From assembly GCF_900142985.1 (NCBI RefSeq), contig NZ_LT670849.1, positions 1,302,001 through 1,366,000 on the forward strand: 64,000 nucleotides of DNA, in the 5' to 3' direction. The DNA comes from Bradyrhizobium erythrophlei. GTDB lineage: Bacteria; Pseudomonadota; Alphaproteobacteria; Rhizobiales; Xanthobacteraceae. How positions within the stretch are numbered: the first letter of the stretch is position 1; each line of letters begins with the position of its first letter. The translations under genes were made by a program, and so were the position numbers. The notes below the pieces were generated by a model. It was not told the DNA's origin, ran no database searches, and worked only from the letters and a program-made list of their open reading frames with translations. Of the stretch, positions 1 through 9,303 are shown piece by piece.

Positions 1-574
1 GATTGAGGTCGGCCTGGACCTGCCGCACCTTGCCGCCGAACGGAAGCGGCAGGGCTGCGCCCGGCACTGGCGCCAAGGCCGGGCGGACGAAGTTCAGCGC
101 GTCGTCGAATATTTCGGTTTCCGACAGCTTATCGCTCGAAAGCGCAACCTGCAGAATTGGAACACTCGAGGCATTGAAGCTGAGGATCAGCGGCGGCGTG
201 ATGCCAGGGGGCATCTGCTTCAGCACCGTCTGCGACATGCCGTTGACCTGCGCCAATGCGGCGTTGATGTTCACGGTCGGCTGAAAGAAGATCTTGATGA
301 TGCCGTAATTGGCGATCGATTGGGATTCGATGTGTTCGATGTCGTTGACGGCGTTGGGCAACGAGCGCTCGTAGAACGTGACCACGCGGCCGGCCATGTC
401 GTCGGCTGGCAGGCCGGTGTAGCTGAAAACCACGCTGACGACGGGGATGTTGATGTTTGGGAAAATGTCGGTCGGCGTCCGCAGGGCCGCCGTCGTTCCG
501 AAAATCAGGATTAACAGCGCCATGACAACGAACGTGTACGGCCGCCGCAGCGCGAGTCGGACGATTCCAATCAT
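1..574 (-). CDS. RND-family efflux transporter permease, N-terminal part (truncated by window edge)
   Basis: Inner-membrane proton-driven multidrug/solute exporter of the AcrB/MexB (HAE1) type. The visible 191 residues begin MIGIVRLALRRPYTFVV, the usual cytoplasmic tail and first membrane helix. They continue with the family pattern TPTDIFPNINIPVVSVV and GLPADDMAGRVV, then the first porter-domain segment with MSQTVLKQMPPGITPP. The frame is open to the window edge, so the C-terminal four fifths lie outside. The ATG at 574 is preceded by a strong AGGAGGA ribosome site. It is divergent from a LysR regulator, which may control it. No membrane-fusion gene precedes it; a partner would have to lie downstream, outside the window. 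Family call is firm, substrate unknown. Confidence 0.9.
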   Translation of the reverse strand, partial: MIGIVRLALRRPYTFVVMALLILIFGTTAALRTPTDIFPNINIPVVSVVFSYTGLPADDMAGRVVTFYERSLPNAVNDIEHIESQSIANYGIIKIFFQPTVNINAALAQVNGMSQTVLKQMPPGITPPLILSFNASSVPILQVALSSDKLSETEIFDDALNFVRPALAPVPGAALPLPFGGKVRQVQADLN

Positions 575-688
575 GACTTTCCTCCTGCGCCAACGAGTTT
601 GTTCGTAGTGTCCGCCAAGCGGGCGAGGCGGTTTGGACTCTGTGTCCGGTCGAGCCTTGCCTCTGGTTAAGGCGAACTGCCAGGGAGC

Positions 689-711
689 AACTCAGACTCT
701 AGGGTTGAGTT
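689..711. promoter_or_regulatory. Candidate operator dyad between LysR gene and RND permease gene
   Basis: AACTCA (689-694) and TGAGTT (706-711) form a perfect 6-bp inverted repeat with an 11-bp spacer in the divergent intergenic region. LysR-type regulators usually bind dyads with this spacing, although the strict T-N11-A form is not met. Assignment as an operator is inference from symmetry and location only. Confidence 0.3.
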
Positions 712-780
712 TGCCATTCGAAAAATGCATTGTCTTCATTTGAACATGTTAAATCTGAATATCGATGGAGCGGCAGTCGC

Positions 781-1710
781 TTGAACAAGCAAGCTCCCAA
801 GTTAGGCGCGATCGATCTGAACCTGCTGGTGGTGTTCGACGCCCTCATGCGGGACAGATCCGTCACGCGGGCGGGACAGAGGCTGGGGCTCAGTCAGCCC
901 GCCGTGAGCCACGCGCTGACCCGCCTGCGGCACATGCTAAAGGACGAGCTGTTTGTCCGGAGCCCAAACGGGATGATGCCGACGCCGCGAGCCGAACAGC
1001 TCGCTACGCCCATCAGAATAGCCCTGGACGGACTGCAACAGTCACTGGAGCCCACGCAGTTCGAACCGGCAACGGCGACGGCGACCTTTCGCATCGCGGT
1101 CGACAATTATGCGGCGATCGTTCTGGTGGCACCGATAGCAGAGCACATTGCGAGAAACGCTCCCGGGGTGACGCTGGATTTTCGGCCGAGCGGAACACTA
1201 AACATTCCCGATCTGCTGGATCGAAGCGAACTGCATCTGGCGATAGGTCCGCCCCGTGTCCAGGCCGAGCGGTTTTCGCTCAGGCGCTTGCTGCAGGATC
1301 AATTCGTCGTCGTGCACCGAAAGGGCCATCCGGCCGCAAGAGCACGGGAGTTCTCGACCGAAACGCTGGCAACTCTTCCGCAGCTTGAAATTTCGTCCGC
1401 TCAATTTGGCGCCGACTTTGCAGAGGCCAGCCTTGGAAAATCAAAGCCTGTCCTCAAGCCGGCGATGCGTGCGCCGTTCTTGTCAGCCGCGCAGATTCTG
1501 GCGACGTCGGACCTGGTATCGGTGTTTCCCCTGAATATCGCCAGGCACATGACAAAATCTCACGGCCTTGTTCTTCATCGGCTGTCGCGTCCGCCAAAGC
1601 CGATTGAAGCGGCCATGATTTGGCCGCGACGTCTCGACAACCAGCCAGCACATGCCTGGCTGCGCGAGCTCATCATCGGTGTCGTAGCCAATGACTTCCG
1701 TCGCACATAA
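781..1710 (+). CDS. LysR-family transcriptional regulator
   Basis: A 309-residue LTTR. The N-terminal winged helix-turn-helix (about residues 10-70) contains LSQPAVSHALTRLR followed by ELFVRSPNGMMPTPRAEQL, the classic LTTR signature. The rest is a periplasmic-binding-protein-like effector domain starting near TFRIAVDNYAAIVL. I chose the TTG at 781 because GGAG lies at 767-770 with suitable spacing and the protein then begins just before the family block IDLNLLVVFDALM. An upstream TTG at 730 would add 17 non-conserved residues. It is divergent from the RND permease, the classic arrangement for an LTTR regulating its neighbour. Effector unknown. Confidence 0.88.
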   Translation: MNKQAPKLGAIDLNLLVVFDALMRDRSVTRAGQRLGLSQPAVSHALTRLRHMLKDELFVRSPNGMMPTPRAEQLATPIRIALDGLQQSLEPTQFEPATATATFRIAVDNYAAIVLVAPIAEHIARNAPGVTLDFRPSGTLNIPDLLDRSELHLAIGPPRVQAERFSLRRLLQDQFVVVHRKGHPAARAREFSTETLATLPQLEISSAQFGADFAEASLGKSKPVLKPAMRAPFLSAAQILATSDLVSVFPLNIARHMTKSHGLVLHRLSRPPKPIEAAMIWPRRLDNQPAHAWLRELIIGVVANDFRRT

Positions 1711-1966
1711 GGGCAAGGCAGGCGGAAGTTTGCGAAAGCGCGGAGCTGAAAGGGTATGGCCTCCGAGTGACAAGGCCAGTTCACGACTCCCGGGCATTTG
1801 TCTGCGGCTATTGCTGTTGGCGACCTAAACGCGCGGGTTTTTTCGTCTTGAGAAATGCCGCCTCCATGTCCGCCATTGGGCCCTCAGCGGAGTTCGAAAC
1901 GTGGCCCCGCAAAATGTTCCGAACTTCGGAATCGAGACACTGGCGCAGCGATTGCGAATCCGAAGC
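1711..1966. other. Intergenic stretch, no gene seen
   Basis: About 256 bases between the convergent LysR gene and EF-hand gene. Short open frames here lack plausible composition or family resemblance, and I see no strong terminator. Confidence 0.4.
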
Positions 1967-2446
1967 TTAGTGAAACCGGTCGCGCGGCCGTTCCTGCGGC
2001 CCGCCCGTCGGTTGCGGCGTGGTCGCGGCTTTCAGTTCTTCCGGCGTCACGCGGCAGTCGCCGTTCTTGTCGAAGCGCAGGATGAAGACGCTCGGCTTTT
2101 CGACGAACTCCTTGCGCGAGACCTTGCCGTCCTGGTTTTCGTCGAAGTAACCGAAATCGGCGTCAGCGAGACTGGGATCGGCCTTCTTGATCGAGTCGAA
2201 TTCCTGCCGCGTCAGAAAGCCCTTGCGCCCCTTGTCACCGGAGACAAAGAGCTGCTCCATGAACTTCTTCCATTCGTCGCAGGTGAAGATGCCATCGTGG
2301 TTGGCATCCCAGACCGGCGGCCCGGCGTTGAGCAGCGGATCGCTACGGCCGGACTGCGCCATTACCACAGATAAGCCGAGCGCGCTGCCAACAACCAGCA
2401 CCGCCAAAGTCGCGCCGATGCGAAGCGCCAAAATCCCGTCACGCAA
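1967..2446 (-). CDS. Secreted EF-hand calcium-binding protein
   Basis: A 159-residue protein with an N-terminal hydrophobic signal/anchor segment (about residues 8-30) and EF-hand loops. A loop near residue 47 reads DANHDGIFTCDEW. The loop near 102 (DENQDGKVSRKEF) is canonical. The loop near 126 (DKNGDCRVTPEEL) has Cys at the sixth position, where Gly is usual. A fourth loop-like stretch near 70 (GDKGRKGFLTRQEF) has lost acidic ligands. Probable periplasmic Ca2+ sensor or buffer; partners unknown. The C-terminus is proline-rich. Its promoter region holds the double-hairpin repeat at 2472-2641. Confidence 0.82.
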   Translation of the reverse strand: MRDGILALRIGATLAVLVVGSALGLSVVMAQSGRSDPLLNAGPPVWDANHDGIFTCDEWKKFMEQLFVSGDKGRKGFLTRQEFDSIKKADPSLADADFGYFDENQDGKVSRKEFVEKPSVFILRFDKNGDCRVTPEELKAATTPQPTGGPQERPRDRFH

Positions 2447-2471
2447 GTTCTCGTCTCCCTGTCGTTAGACG

Positions 2472-2641
2472 CCAGTACCGCCGATCTGAAGTCCCTGCAC
2501 CACAAGCGGCGAATTCAATCAGGGACCTTAGATCGATAAAGCGGTACTGGAATCAATAAGTTTGTGAGTAGCCCATGACTTTCCGAAGTTCGTGAAAGTG
2601 GTTGCTGCGACGGAGCACGAACTTCGGAAAGTGGGCACTAG
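2472..2641 (+). repeat. Double-hairpin dispersed element, copy A (170 bp)
   Basis: Two consecutive palindromes. Hairpin 1 is bounded by CCAGTACCGC (2472-2481) and GCGGTACTGG (2541-2550), with AAGCGGCGAATTC in its interior. Hairpin 2 has arms ACTTTCCGAAGTTCGTG (2578-2594) and its exact complement (2616-2632), and ends GGGCACTAG. Copy B at 48841-49007 carries the same two hairpins in the opposite orientation, including the interior GAATTC block and the linker. The copy sits between the EF-hand gene and a divergent-looking terminator region. Confidence 0.88.
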
Positions 2642-2662
2642 GCGGGCGCAACAAACAGAAAT

Positions 2663-2704
2663 AAGCCCGCCGCTTGATCCACTCTGGATCATAAAGGCGG
2701 GTTT
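2663..2704 (-). terminator. Possible terminator downstream of the 323-aa secreted protein gene
   Basis: AAGCCCGCC (2663-2671) pairs with GGCGGGTTT (2696-2704), with an internal stem GATCCA/TGGATC. Read on the minus strand it ends GGCGGGCTTATTT, a weak intrinsic-terminator shape about 100 bases after the stop at 2798. Confidence 0.4.
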
Positions 2705-2797
2705 GTCATCGACGGCGACACGCACGCTTGCGGGCAAGCTTTGGCTATTAAAAAGCTATTTCACCACCGCTGCGGCGTGATGCGGGTCACGCGGGCG

Positions 2798-3769
2798 TCA
2801 GTTCACGGCAGGCGTCAGCGTAGTCGTCCGCGCGTCGGTCTGGATCAGGTTCTGTTCCATACCGCGAAACACCGTCGTTGATTTCTCGGCGACCTTCCGC
2901 GTCATGCCGTCTTCGACGTCGAATTCGGCGCGCTTGTCGAACGAAAACACCATTGAACTGACGAGCCGGTTGACAAGTGCCGGCGTGACGCTGTCGCCGG
3001 AAGCGGCAAGCAAACTCCGGGCAAAGTCCCGCATGAACTCACTCAGCGCCGCGGGGTCGACGGAGGTGACGTTGACGAATTTGAGCCGGCTCCCGTCCGT
3101 ATCGGCGTCGACCAGTTCGAAGCGCACGTTCGATTTCAGCGCATCGCCACCGAGCGGATTCTCCGCGGGCTTGATTACCTGCCTGAACTCGCCCGGTTTC
3201 ATGCCGGTGTTTTGCGCAACGGCGAGCGTGCCGAGCACATCGAGATAAACCGTGGCGGCGCTGCCGGCATCGACCTCGACCAGTTCCGCCATCAGCTGGT
3301 CGAACAACGCCCGCGCCGCCGGACGCTGGTCGAATTGCCCGACCAGTTCGCTGGCGACGCTGCGCATCTTGTCCCTGGCCTCATCGAGATTGTCGATGCG
3401 CAACGGCTTGCCGCTGGCATCGGTGCTGGCGCGTATCACCACATTCTCCAGCACCTTCATGTAGGCACGGCGCAGCGGCACACTGCGCGCGTTGCCCTCG
3501 ATGGTCGCGCCGCGATGAACGTAGGAAATGCGAAATCCATCCGCCGTCTTCTGCTCGATCGTCAGTTCAGCGCGCGTCCTCACCAGCGACGTCACGGTGC
3601 CGTCGGGCCGCACCTCTTCGCCGCGCGTCTCGGTCTCGACAATCCAGCGGCTGCCGGCTGCGGGATCGTAGACCTTTTCGGCGGCCAGGCCGGGTGTGGC
3701 GTCGAACATCGCGAGCGCCGCAACGACAACCGCAAGTGTTCTAACGCGCGCGAAAGCAGGCGTGTTCAT
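2798..3769 (-). CDS. Secreted protein of unknown function, 323 aa
   Basis: Starts MNTPAFARVRTLAVVVAAL with a clear signal peptide cleaved near GLAAEKVYDP. The mature part is mixed alpha/beta, with SRWIVETETRGEE, an Arg/Asp-rich middle and a C-terminal block MTRKVAEKSTTVFRGMEQN. I do not recognise a named domain. The frame runs open upstream to 3988, but that extension is arginine-rich shadow sequence, so the ATG at 3769 next to the signal peptide is preferred. It lies just downstream of the 78-aa gene on the same strand (23-bp gap) and may be cotranscribed. Likely periplasmic. Confidence 0.75.
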   Translation of the reverse strand: MNTPAFARVRTLAVVVAALAMFDATPGLAAEKVYDPAAGSRWIVETETRGEEVRPDGTVTSLVRTRAELTIEQKTADGFRISYVHRGATIEGNARSVPLRRAYMKVLENVVIRASTDASGKPLRIDNLDEARDKMRSVASELVGQFDQRPAARALFDQLMAELVEVDAGSAATVYLDVLGTLAVAQNTGMKPGEFRQVIKPAENPLGGDALKSNVRFELVDADTDGSRLKFVNVTSVDPAALSEFMRDFARSLLAASGDSVTPALVNRLVSSMVFSFDKRAEFDVEDGMTRKVAEKSTTVFRGMEQNLIQTDARTTTLTPAVN

Positions 3770-3792
3770 CGCCTTATCCCCTAAATCCGTGA

Positions 3793-4029
3793 TCAGCTGA
3801 TGCGGCCGTGCGCGCGCAGCCATTTCCGGCCGTCGTCGGTGACGACGACCATGGCCTGAGAAGCGGTAGCGCCGGCGCGGGTGACATATCCGGAATCGAC
3901 GGCGTCTTCCCAGATGGTGAGACGCGGACATGAGGTCCGCCAGGCCGCGATGACCTCCTGATAGGGACGCGGTTCCCGGGCAATCCACTCGACCAGGTCA
4001 AGAACCAGCGAATCCGCGGCCTCCACCAT
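3793..4029 (-). CDS. Small conserved protein, 78 aa, winged-helix-like
   Basis: Sequence features LVLDLVEWIAREPRPYQEV, AWRTSCPRLTIWEDAVD and a C-terminal TDDGRKWLRAHG. The layout (helix, helix, short beta turn with a TxxGR tail) resembles small winged-helix proteins that end in a VTxxGRxxL motif, but this is an impression from pattern. Spacing to the downstream secreted-protein gene is 23 bases. No cofactor motif. Cytosolic by composition. Confidence 0.7.
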   Translation of the reverse strand: MVEAADSLVLDLVEWIAREPRPYQEVIAAWRTSCPRLTIWEDAVDSGYVTRAGATASQAMVVVTDDGRKWLRAHGRIS

Positions 4030-4165
4030 CGATTTCTCCTGTTGTGCGCCGCTTATATAGGTTTCCGGAGCCCTAACATCGAACTTCTCCCGAAAGTGTG
4101 AACCAGTTCACAGTCGTCCGGAGCGGTTCGTGGTTTGATTCCGTCTAAATCGGCGGGATGCGCGC

Positions 4166-4405
4166 ATGACCTATAACGGCTTTAAAATCGACGCTTTTGA
4201 ACTCGGCAAGGGACTTTGGCACGCCAGAATCCGGCGCGAGGACTCCGAACCCGTCGTCATCGACGGCGTCTCGTTTCCCGAACTCGAGGTCGGCTTCGCC
4301 TGGTCCGACGCCGAGGCCGCCATCGCCGACGCCAAGACCCGCATCGATTACCTCAACCGGCGATCGGTACTGCCGGAGCAAAAGCGGAGGACGGCTCATG
4401 CATGA
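4166..4405 (+). CDS. Small hypothetical protein, 79 aa
   Basis: MTYNGFKIDAFELGKGLWHARIRRED opens a compact beta-rich protein. A later FAWSDAEAAIADAKTRIDYLN segment is helical. This is the general look of a DUF-type hypervariable beta-sheet domain, with no catalytic motif visible. Its last eight bases overlap the start of the 64-aa zinc-ribbon-like gene (ATG at 4398), so the two are probably translationally coupled. Function unknown. Confidence 0.65.
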   Translation: MTYNGFKIDAFELGKGLWHARIRREDSEPVVIDGVSFPELEVGFAWSDAEAAIADAKTRIDYLNRRSVLPEQKRRTAHA

Positions 4406-4592
4406 AACCAGGACGAACTCTTCCGCCGACGTCCGATCCAACTGCCCCGATTGCGAAGGCCAGCTCCGCGTGCTGCGCGTGATCGGCGGGCGCGCGGGCG
4501 CCGAATACTGGACCATGCGCTGCACCCACTGCGGCGGCATTCACCTCGACATCGTCAACAGCTCCTCGACGACGCCGGCGCCGGCCGCCTGA
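4398..4592 (+). CDS. Small zinc-ribbon-like protein, 64 aa
   Basis: Contains CPDC near residue 16 and CTHC near residue 46, a typical pair of zinc knuckles, separated by about 25 residues with an aromatic EYWTMR just before the second knuckle. Starts MHETRTNSS at the ATG overlapping the previous stop. A role in nucleic-acid or protein binding is plausible but unproven. The gene converges on pgm, and a 20-bp palindrome covers both stop codons. Confidence 0.68.
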   Translation: MHETRTNSSADVRSNCPDCEGQLRVLRVIGGRAGAEYWTMRCTHCGGIHLDIVNSSSTTPAPAA

Positions 4593-4605
4593 AGGCCTTC
4601 AGGCG
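4586..4605. terminator. 20-bp perfect palindrome covering both stop codons of convergent genes
   Basis: CGCCTGAAGGCCTTCAGGCG spans the TGA of the zinc-ribbon-like gene (4590-4592) and the TGA of pgm (4599-4601). There is no T-tract, so if it ends transcription it would not be a standard intrinsic terminator. Confidence 0.4.
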
Positions 4606-6245
4606 CCGAATACGCGCGCGATCGCCGACTGCGCCTCCTGCTGAATCTGGCGCAGGTGCGCTTCGCTGCGAAAACTTTCCGCGTAGATCTTGTAGACGTC
4701 TTCGGTGCCCGAGGGGCGTGCCGCGAACCAGCCGTTGTCGGCTACGACCTTGATACCGCCGAACGACTGCCCATTGCCGGGCGCAGCCGTCAGCGCCGCG
4801 ATGACCCTCTCGCCGCCAAGTTCTTTCATCGCAAGCTTCTCGCCCGTCAGCGACTTGAACAGGCTCTTCTGTTGCGGCGTCGCCGGCGCATCGATCCGCG
4901 CATAGAACGGCATACAGAGTTCTTTGGTCAGCTGTTCGAACGACTGGCTTGGGTCGCGGCCGGTGCGGGCGGTGATCTCGGCAGCCAATAGCCCCATGAT
5001 GACGCCGTCCTTGTCGGTGGTCCACACCGATCCGTCCTTGCGCAGGAACGAGGCCCCCGCACTCTCCTCGCCGGCAAAACCAAAGCCGCCACTGAGGAGC
5101 CCGTCGACGAACCATTTGAATCCGACCGGCGTCTCCACCACCTTGCGGCCGATCTTGCCGGCGACGCGATCGATGATGGCACTGGAGACGATGGTTTTGC
5201 CGACCGCGCTGTCCTTGCGCCATTGCGGGCGATGCTCGAACAGGAACGCGATCGCGCTTGCCAGAAAATGGTTCGGGTTCATCAGGCCGTTGGAGCGGGT
5301 GACGATGCCGTGGCGGTCGGCGTCGGTGTCGTTGGCGAAGGCGACGTCGAACCTGTCGCGCATGCCGATCAGCTGCGCCATCGCGTATGGCGAGGAGCAG
5401 TCCATCCGGATTTTGCCGTCCCAGTCGAGCGTCATGAAACGGAAGGTCGGATCGACCTCGTCGCGGATCAGCGTCGCATTCAGACCATAGCGCTCGATGA
5501 TCGGCTGCCAGTAATGCACCGCCGCGCCACCGAGCGGATTGATGCCGATTTTGACCCCGGAGGATCGGATCGCCTCCATGTCTAGGACATCAGCGAGATC
5601 CGCGACATAAGGCGTGATGTAGTCGTAACGGTGCACGCATGATGCCTTGCGCGCGCGCTCATACGGCATGCGCTTGACGCCGTCGAGGTTGTTTTCGAGA
5701 TAGCGGTTGGCCGCGCGCTCGATCGCGCCGGTGACATCGGTGTCGGCCGGGCCGCCATTCGGCGGGTTATATTTGAAGCCGCCGTCTTCCGGCGGATTGT
5801 GCGAGGGCGTGACCACGACGCCGTCGGCGAAACCTTCGGTGCGCCCCTTGTTGTAGGTCAGGATCGCGTGCGAAATCACCGGCGTCGGCGTGTAGCCGTT
5901 TCGGTCGTCGATCATCACCGTGACGCCATTGGCGGCGAACACTTCCAGCGCGCTCGCCAGCGCCGGCTCGGCGAGCGCATGGGTGTCGATGCCGATGAAC
6001 AGCGGACCGGTCAGATTTTTCTCAGCCCGGTGATCGCACAGCGCCTGGGTGATCGCCAGAATATGGGACTCGTTGAAGGCATCGTTGAGTGCCGAGCCGC
6101 GATGGCCGGACGTGCCGAACGCCACCCGCTGCGTCGCGACCTTCGGGTCGGGCTTGCCCGCGAAATAGGCCGTCACCAGCCGCGGAATATTGGCGAGCAT
6201 CGACGGCGCAACGGGTTTTCCGGCGAGCGGATGAATGTCGGGCAT
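4599..6245 (-). CDS. pgm: Phosphoglucomutase, alpha-D-glucose phosphate-specific
   Basis: Interconverts glucose-1-phosphate and glucose-6-phosphate, feeding glycogen, cyclic glucan and exopolysaccharide precursors. 548 residues, close to E. coli Pgm (546). The catalytic phosphoserine is in TPSHNPPEDGG (Ser about 148). The magnesium loop is NDTDADRHG, the sugar-specificity loop GEESAGASF, and the phosphate loop RPSGTEDVYKIYAE. The ATG at 6245 (MPDIHPLAGK) is preceded by GGGGGAT and matches family N-termini. The longer frame to 6290 adds unrelated residues. It is divergent from uvrB, sharing a 134-bp promoter region. Cytosolic. Confidence 0.96.
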   Translation of the reverse strand: MPDIHPLAGKPVAPSMLANIPRLVTAYFAGKPDPKVATQRVAFGTSGHRGSALNDAFNESHILAITQALCDHRAEKNLTGPLFIGIDTHALAEPALASALEVFAANGVTVMIDDRNGYTPTPVISHAILTYNKGRTEGFADGVVVTPSHNPPEDGGFKYNPPNGGPADTDVTGAIERAANRYLENNLDGVKRMPYERARKASCVHRYDYITPYVADLADVLDMEAIRSSGVKIGINPLGGAAVHYWQPIIERYGLNATLIRDEVDPTFRFMTLDWDGKIRMDCSSPYAMAQLIGMRDRFDVAFANDTDADRHGIVTRSNGLMNPNHFLASAIAFLFEHRPQWRKDSAVGKTIVSSAIIDRVAGKIGRKVVETPVGFKWFVDGLLSGGFGFAGEESAGASFLRKDGSVWTTDKDGVIMGLLAAEITARTGRDPSQSFEQLTKELCMPFYARIDAPATPQQKSLFKSLTGEKLAMKELGGERVIAALTAAPGNGQSFGGIKVVADNGWFAARPSGTEDVYKIYAESFRSEAHLRQIQQEAQSAIARVFGA

Positions 6246-6379
6246 TGAATCCCCCAAAAATGACGTCCGGCACTTTGCGGTTTCGCGCACGTGCTGACAA
6301 CTACTGACAGTGCAACAGATCGTTGAGCTGGTGGTTCCTGACCCTTTTCTCCGACCCGGACTCGTCCCATATTCCGGCC

Positions 6380-9286
6380 ATGGCGAAGTCCCCGAATTCC
6401 CCGAAAAAACCCGGCAAAGCCCTCAAGTCGAAAGCGCCAAGTTCTAAGGCTTCGAGGCCCGAGGTGCAGCCGATCGGCCCGGCGCTTGCGGAATTGCTCA
6501 ATCCGGCAATCAATCGCGGCGAAAGCGGGCTTGGTTCCTCCACCGGCTTGCAGCCGCCGCCGGACAATTCCTGGGACCGCCGCGCCGGCGGCGAAGCGGC
6601 CGCGCACCGCGCCCGCGCCTCGACCAAAGGGTTTGAGGAAACCCCGCAGGCCAACTACGGCACCGCCGCCACCATTCCGACGCTCGATCCCGAACTGGCG
6701 CGGCAGCTCGGCCTGCCGACCGCCGAGGATGACGAAGAGGCGCTGGCGCGTCCGCCGCGCAGCAAGATGGAGGCGCTCGGCGTCGCCGCCACCGCCGAGG
6801 CGCTGGAAGCGCTGATCCGCGACGGCCGGCCCGAATTTAAAGGCGACGACGGCTCGACGAAAATCTGGACGCCGCACCGCCCGCCCCGCCCAGAAAAATC
6901 CGAAGGCGGCCAGCCGTTCGTGATCAAATCTGAATATGAGCCGAAGGGCGACCAGCCCGTCGCGATCGCTGAACTGGTCGAGGGCATCACCCGCAACGAC
7001 CGCACCCAGGTGCTGTTAGGGGTCACCGGCTCGGGCAAGACCTACACCATGGCCAAGGTGATCGAGGCGACGCAGCGCCCGGCGCTCATTCTGGCGCCGA
7101 ACAAGACGCTCGCCGCGCAGCTTTATGGCGAGTTCAAGAATTTCTTCCCCGACAATGCGGTCGAGTATTTCGTCAGCTATTACGATTACTACCAGCCGGA
7201 AGCCTACGTCCCGCGTACCGACACCTATATCGAGAAGGATTCCTCGATCAACGAGCAGATCGACCGCATGCGCCACTCGGCGACACGCGCGCTGCTCGAG
7301 CGCGACGACGTCATCATCGTCGCCTCCGTCTCCTGCATCTACGGTATCGGCTCGGTCGAAACCTATACCGCGATGACCTTCGCGCTGAAGAAGGGCGAGC
7401 GCATCGACCAGCGTCAGCTGATCGCCGACCTCGTCGCATTGCAGTACAAACGCACCCAAGCCGATTTCACCCGCGGCACCTTCCGCGTCCGCGGCGACGT
7501 CATCGACATCTTCCCGGCGCACTATGAAGACCGCGCCTGGCGCGTGAACCTGTTCGGCGACACCGTGGAAAATATCGAGGAGTTCGATCCGCTCACCGGC
7601 CACAAGCAGGACGAGCTCGAATTCATCAAGATCTATGCCAATTCGCACTATGTAACGCCGCGCCCGACGCTGGTGCAGGCGATCAAGTCGATCAAGGGCG
7701 AGTTGAAACTGCGCCTCGACCAGCTCAACAACCAGGGACGCCTCCTGGAGGCGCAGCGGCTGGAGCAGCGCACCACTTTCGATCTCGAAATGATGGAAGC
7801 CACCGGGAGCTGCGCCGGCATCGAAAACTATTCGCGCTATCTCACCGGCCGCCGCCCCGGCGAGCCGCCGCCGACGCTGTTCGAATATGTGCCGGACAAT
7901 GCGCTGGTGTTCGCCGATGAAAGCCACGTCACCGTGCCGCAGATCGGCGGCATGTTCCGCGGCGACTTCCGCCGCAAGGCGACGCTCGCCGAATACGGCT
8001 TCCGCCTGCCCTCCTGCATGGACAACCGCCCGCTGCGCTTCGAGGAATGGGACATGATGCGGCCGCAATCGGTCGCGGTGTCGGCGACGCCCGGCGGCTG
8101 GGAGCTCAATGAAAGCGGCGGCGTCTTCGTCGAACAGGTGATCCGTCCCACCGGCCTGATCGATCCTCCCGTCGATATCCGCCCCGCGCGCACGCAGGTC
8201 GACGACCTCGTCGGCGAGGTCCGCGCCACCGCGCAAAAGGGCTATCGCTCGCTGATCACGGTCCTGACCAAGCGCATGGCCGAAGACCTGACCGAATATC
8301 TGCACGAACAGGGTATTCGCGTGCGTTACATGCACAGCGATATCGACACCATCGAGCGCATCGAGATCATCCGCGATTTACGTCTCGGCGCGTTCGACGC
8401 GCTGGTCGGCATCAACCTGCTGCGCGAGGGCCTCGACATTCCCGAATGCGCGCTGGTGGCGATCCTCGACGCCGACAAGGAAGGTTTTCTGCGCAGCGAG
8501 ACCTCGCTGATCCAGACCATCGGCCGTGCCGCGCGCAACGTCGACGGCCGCGTGATCCTTTATGCTGATCAGATGACGGGCTCGATGGAGCGCGCCATCG
8601 CCGAAACCAACCGCCGCCGCGAGAAGCAGGTCGAGTACAACACCGCCAACGGCATCACGCCGGAGAGCGTGAAAAAATCGATCGGCGACATCCTCAATTC
8701 GGTCTACGAACGCGACCACGTGCTGGTCGAGGTCGGCGACGGCGGCATGGCCGACGACGTGATCGCGATCGGGCACAATTTCGAGGCGGTGCTGGCCGAT
8801 CTGGAAACTCGGATGCGCGAGGCCGCCGCCGACTTGAATTTCGAGGAAGCCGCGCGCCTGCGCGACGAGGTCAAGCGGCTTCGTGCGACGGAAATGGCCG
8901 TCGTCGACGACCCCACCATCAAGCAGCGTGGCGTCGCGACCAAGGCCGGCACTTACGCGGGCGCAAAGAAATATGGCGAGGCCGCGAACCTGCCGGCAGC
9001 GGCGATGAAGAAACGGGGCGGCGGCTCGCGCGAGCGCGATCCGCTGTTGCCCTCGGGCGATGAAATCCGCGGCGGCTCCAAAGTCCACAAGCCGCATCTC
9101 GACGAAATGCACGGGCCGGAATCGCTGCCCTATCGCGGCAACCGCGCGTTACCCGAAAAACCCTTCGGCGACACCAGCAAGATCTTCCAGCCAACCAACT
9201 CGCAGCAATCCGGCCCCGAGTTCGGTCCTTCCCCTCGCTCGTCCGGCGGCGCGCCGGGCAAGCGCGGCAGGTGGAAGAAGCGGTAA
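6380..9286 (+). CDS. uvrB: Excinuclease ABC subunit UvrB
   Basis: Damage-verifying helicase-like subunit of nucleotide excision repair. 968 residues against about 670 in E. coli. The extra is an approximately 180-residue charged, Pro/Ala-rich N-terminal extension and a C-terminal tail of about 130 residues. Core motifs: Walker [11 protein letters not shown] (near 213), the beta-hairpin [12 protein letters not shown] (near 263), the DESHVTVPQ box (near 512), helicase motifs [14 protein letters not shown] and QTIGRAARN, and the UVR domain [16 protein letters not shown] (near 820). The ATG at 6380 (MAKSPNS) is chosen over a TTG at 6323 whose leading peptide overlaps promoter sequence. uvrC lies 47 kb away in this window. 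Confidence 0.96.
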   Translation: MAKSPNSPKKPGKALKSKAPSSKASRPEVQPIGPALAELLNPAINRGESGLGSSTGLQPPPDNSWDRRAGGEAAAHRARASTKGFEETPQANYGTAATIPTLDPELARQLGLPTAEDDEEALARPPRSKMEALGVAATAEALEALIRDGRPEFKGDDGSTKIWTPHRPPRPEKSEGGQPFVIKSEYEPKGDQPVAIAELVEGITRNDRTQVLLGVTGSGKTYTMAKVIEATQRPALILAPNKTLAAQLYGEFKNFFPDNAVEYFVSYYDYYQPEAYVPRTDTYIEKDSSINEQIDRMRHSATRALLERDDVIIVASVSCIYGIGSVETYTAMTFALKKGERIDQRQLIADLVALQYKRTQADFTRGTFRVRGDVIDIFPAHYEDRAWRVNLFGDTVENIEEFDPLTGHKQDELEFIKIYANSHYVTPRPTLVQAIKSIKGELKLRLDQLNNQGRLLEAQRLEQRTTFDLEMMEATGSCAGIENYSRYLTGRRPGEPPPTLFEYVPDNALVFADESHVTVPQIGGMFRGDFRRKATLAEYGFRLPSCMDNRPLRFEEWDMMRPQSVAVSATPGGWELNESGGVFVEQVIRPTGLIDPPVDIRPARTQVDDLVGEVRATAQKGYRSLITVLTKRMAEDLTEYLHEQGIRVRYMHSDIDTIERIEIIRDLRLGAFDALVGINLLREGLDIPECALVAILDADKEGFLRSETSLIQTIGRAARNVDGRVILYADQMTGSMERAIAETNRRREKQVEYNTANGITPESVKKSIGDILNSVYERDHVLVEVGDGGMADDVIAIGHNFEAVLADLETRMREAAADLNFEEAARLRDEVKRLRATEMAVVDDPTIKQRGVATKAGTYAGAKKYGEAANLPAAAMKKRGGGSRERDPLLPSGDEIRGGSKVHKPHLDEMHGPESLPYRGNRALPEKPFGDTSKIFQPTNSQQSGPEFGPSPRSSGGAPGKRGRWKKR

Positions 9287-9303
9287 CGTTCCAAAACAGC
9301 GGA

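Noticed and set aside
129..593. Long minus-strand open frame with His/Arg-rich protein
   Set aside because: It is a shadow of the RND permease, which is read in another minus-strand frame and has a strong ribosome site and clear family sequence.
6246..6379. LexA (SOS) box in the uvrB promoter region
   Set aside because: No GTTC-N7-GTTC or GAAC-N7-GAAC, the alphaproteobacterial LexA pattern, is present; the same was true before uvrC.
7016..8335. 439-codon open frame on the minus strand inside uvrB
   Set aside because: Antisense shadow of a high-GC gene; composition follows uvrB codon structure and there is no family resemblance.
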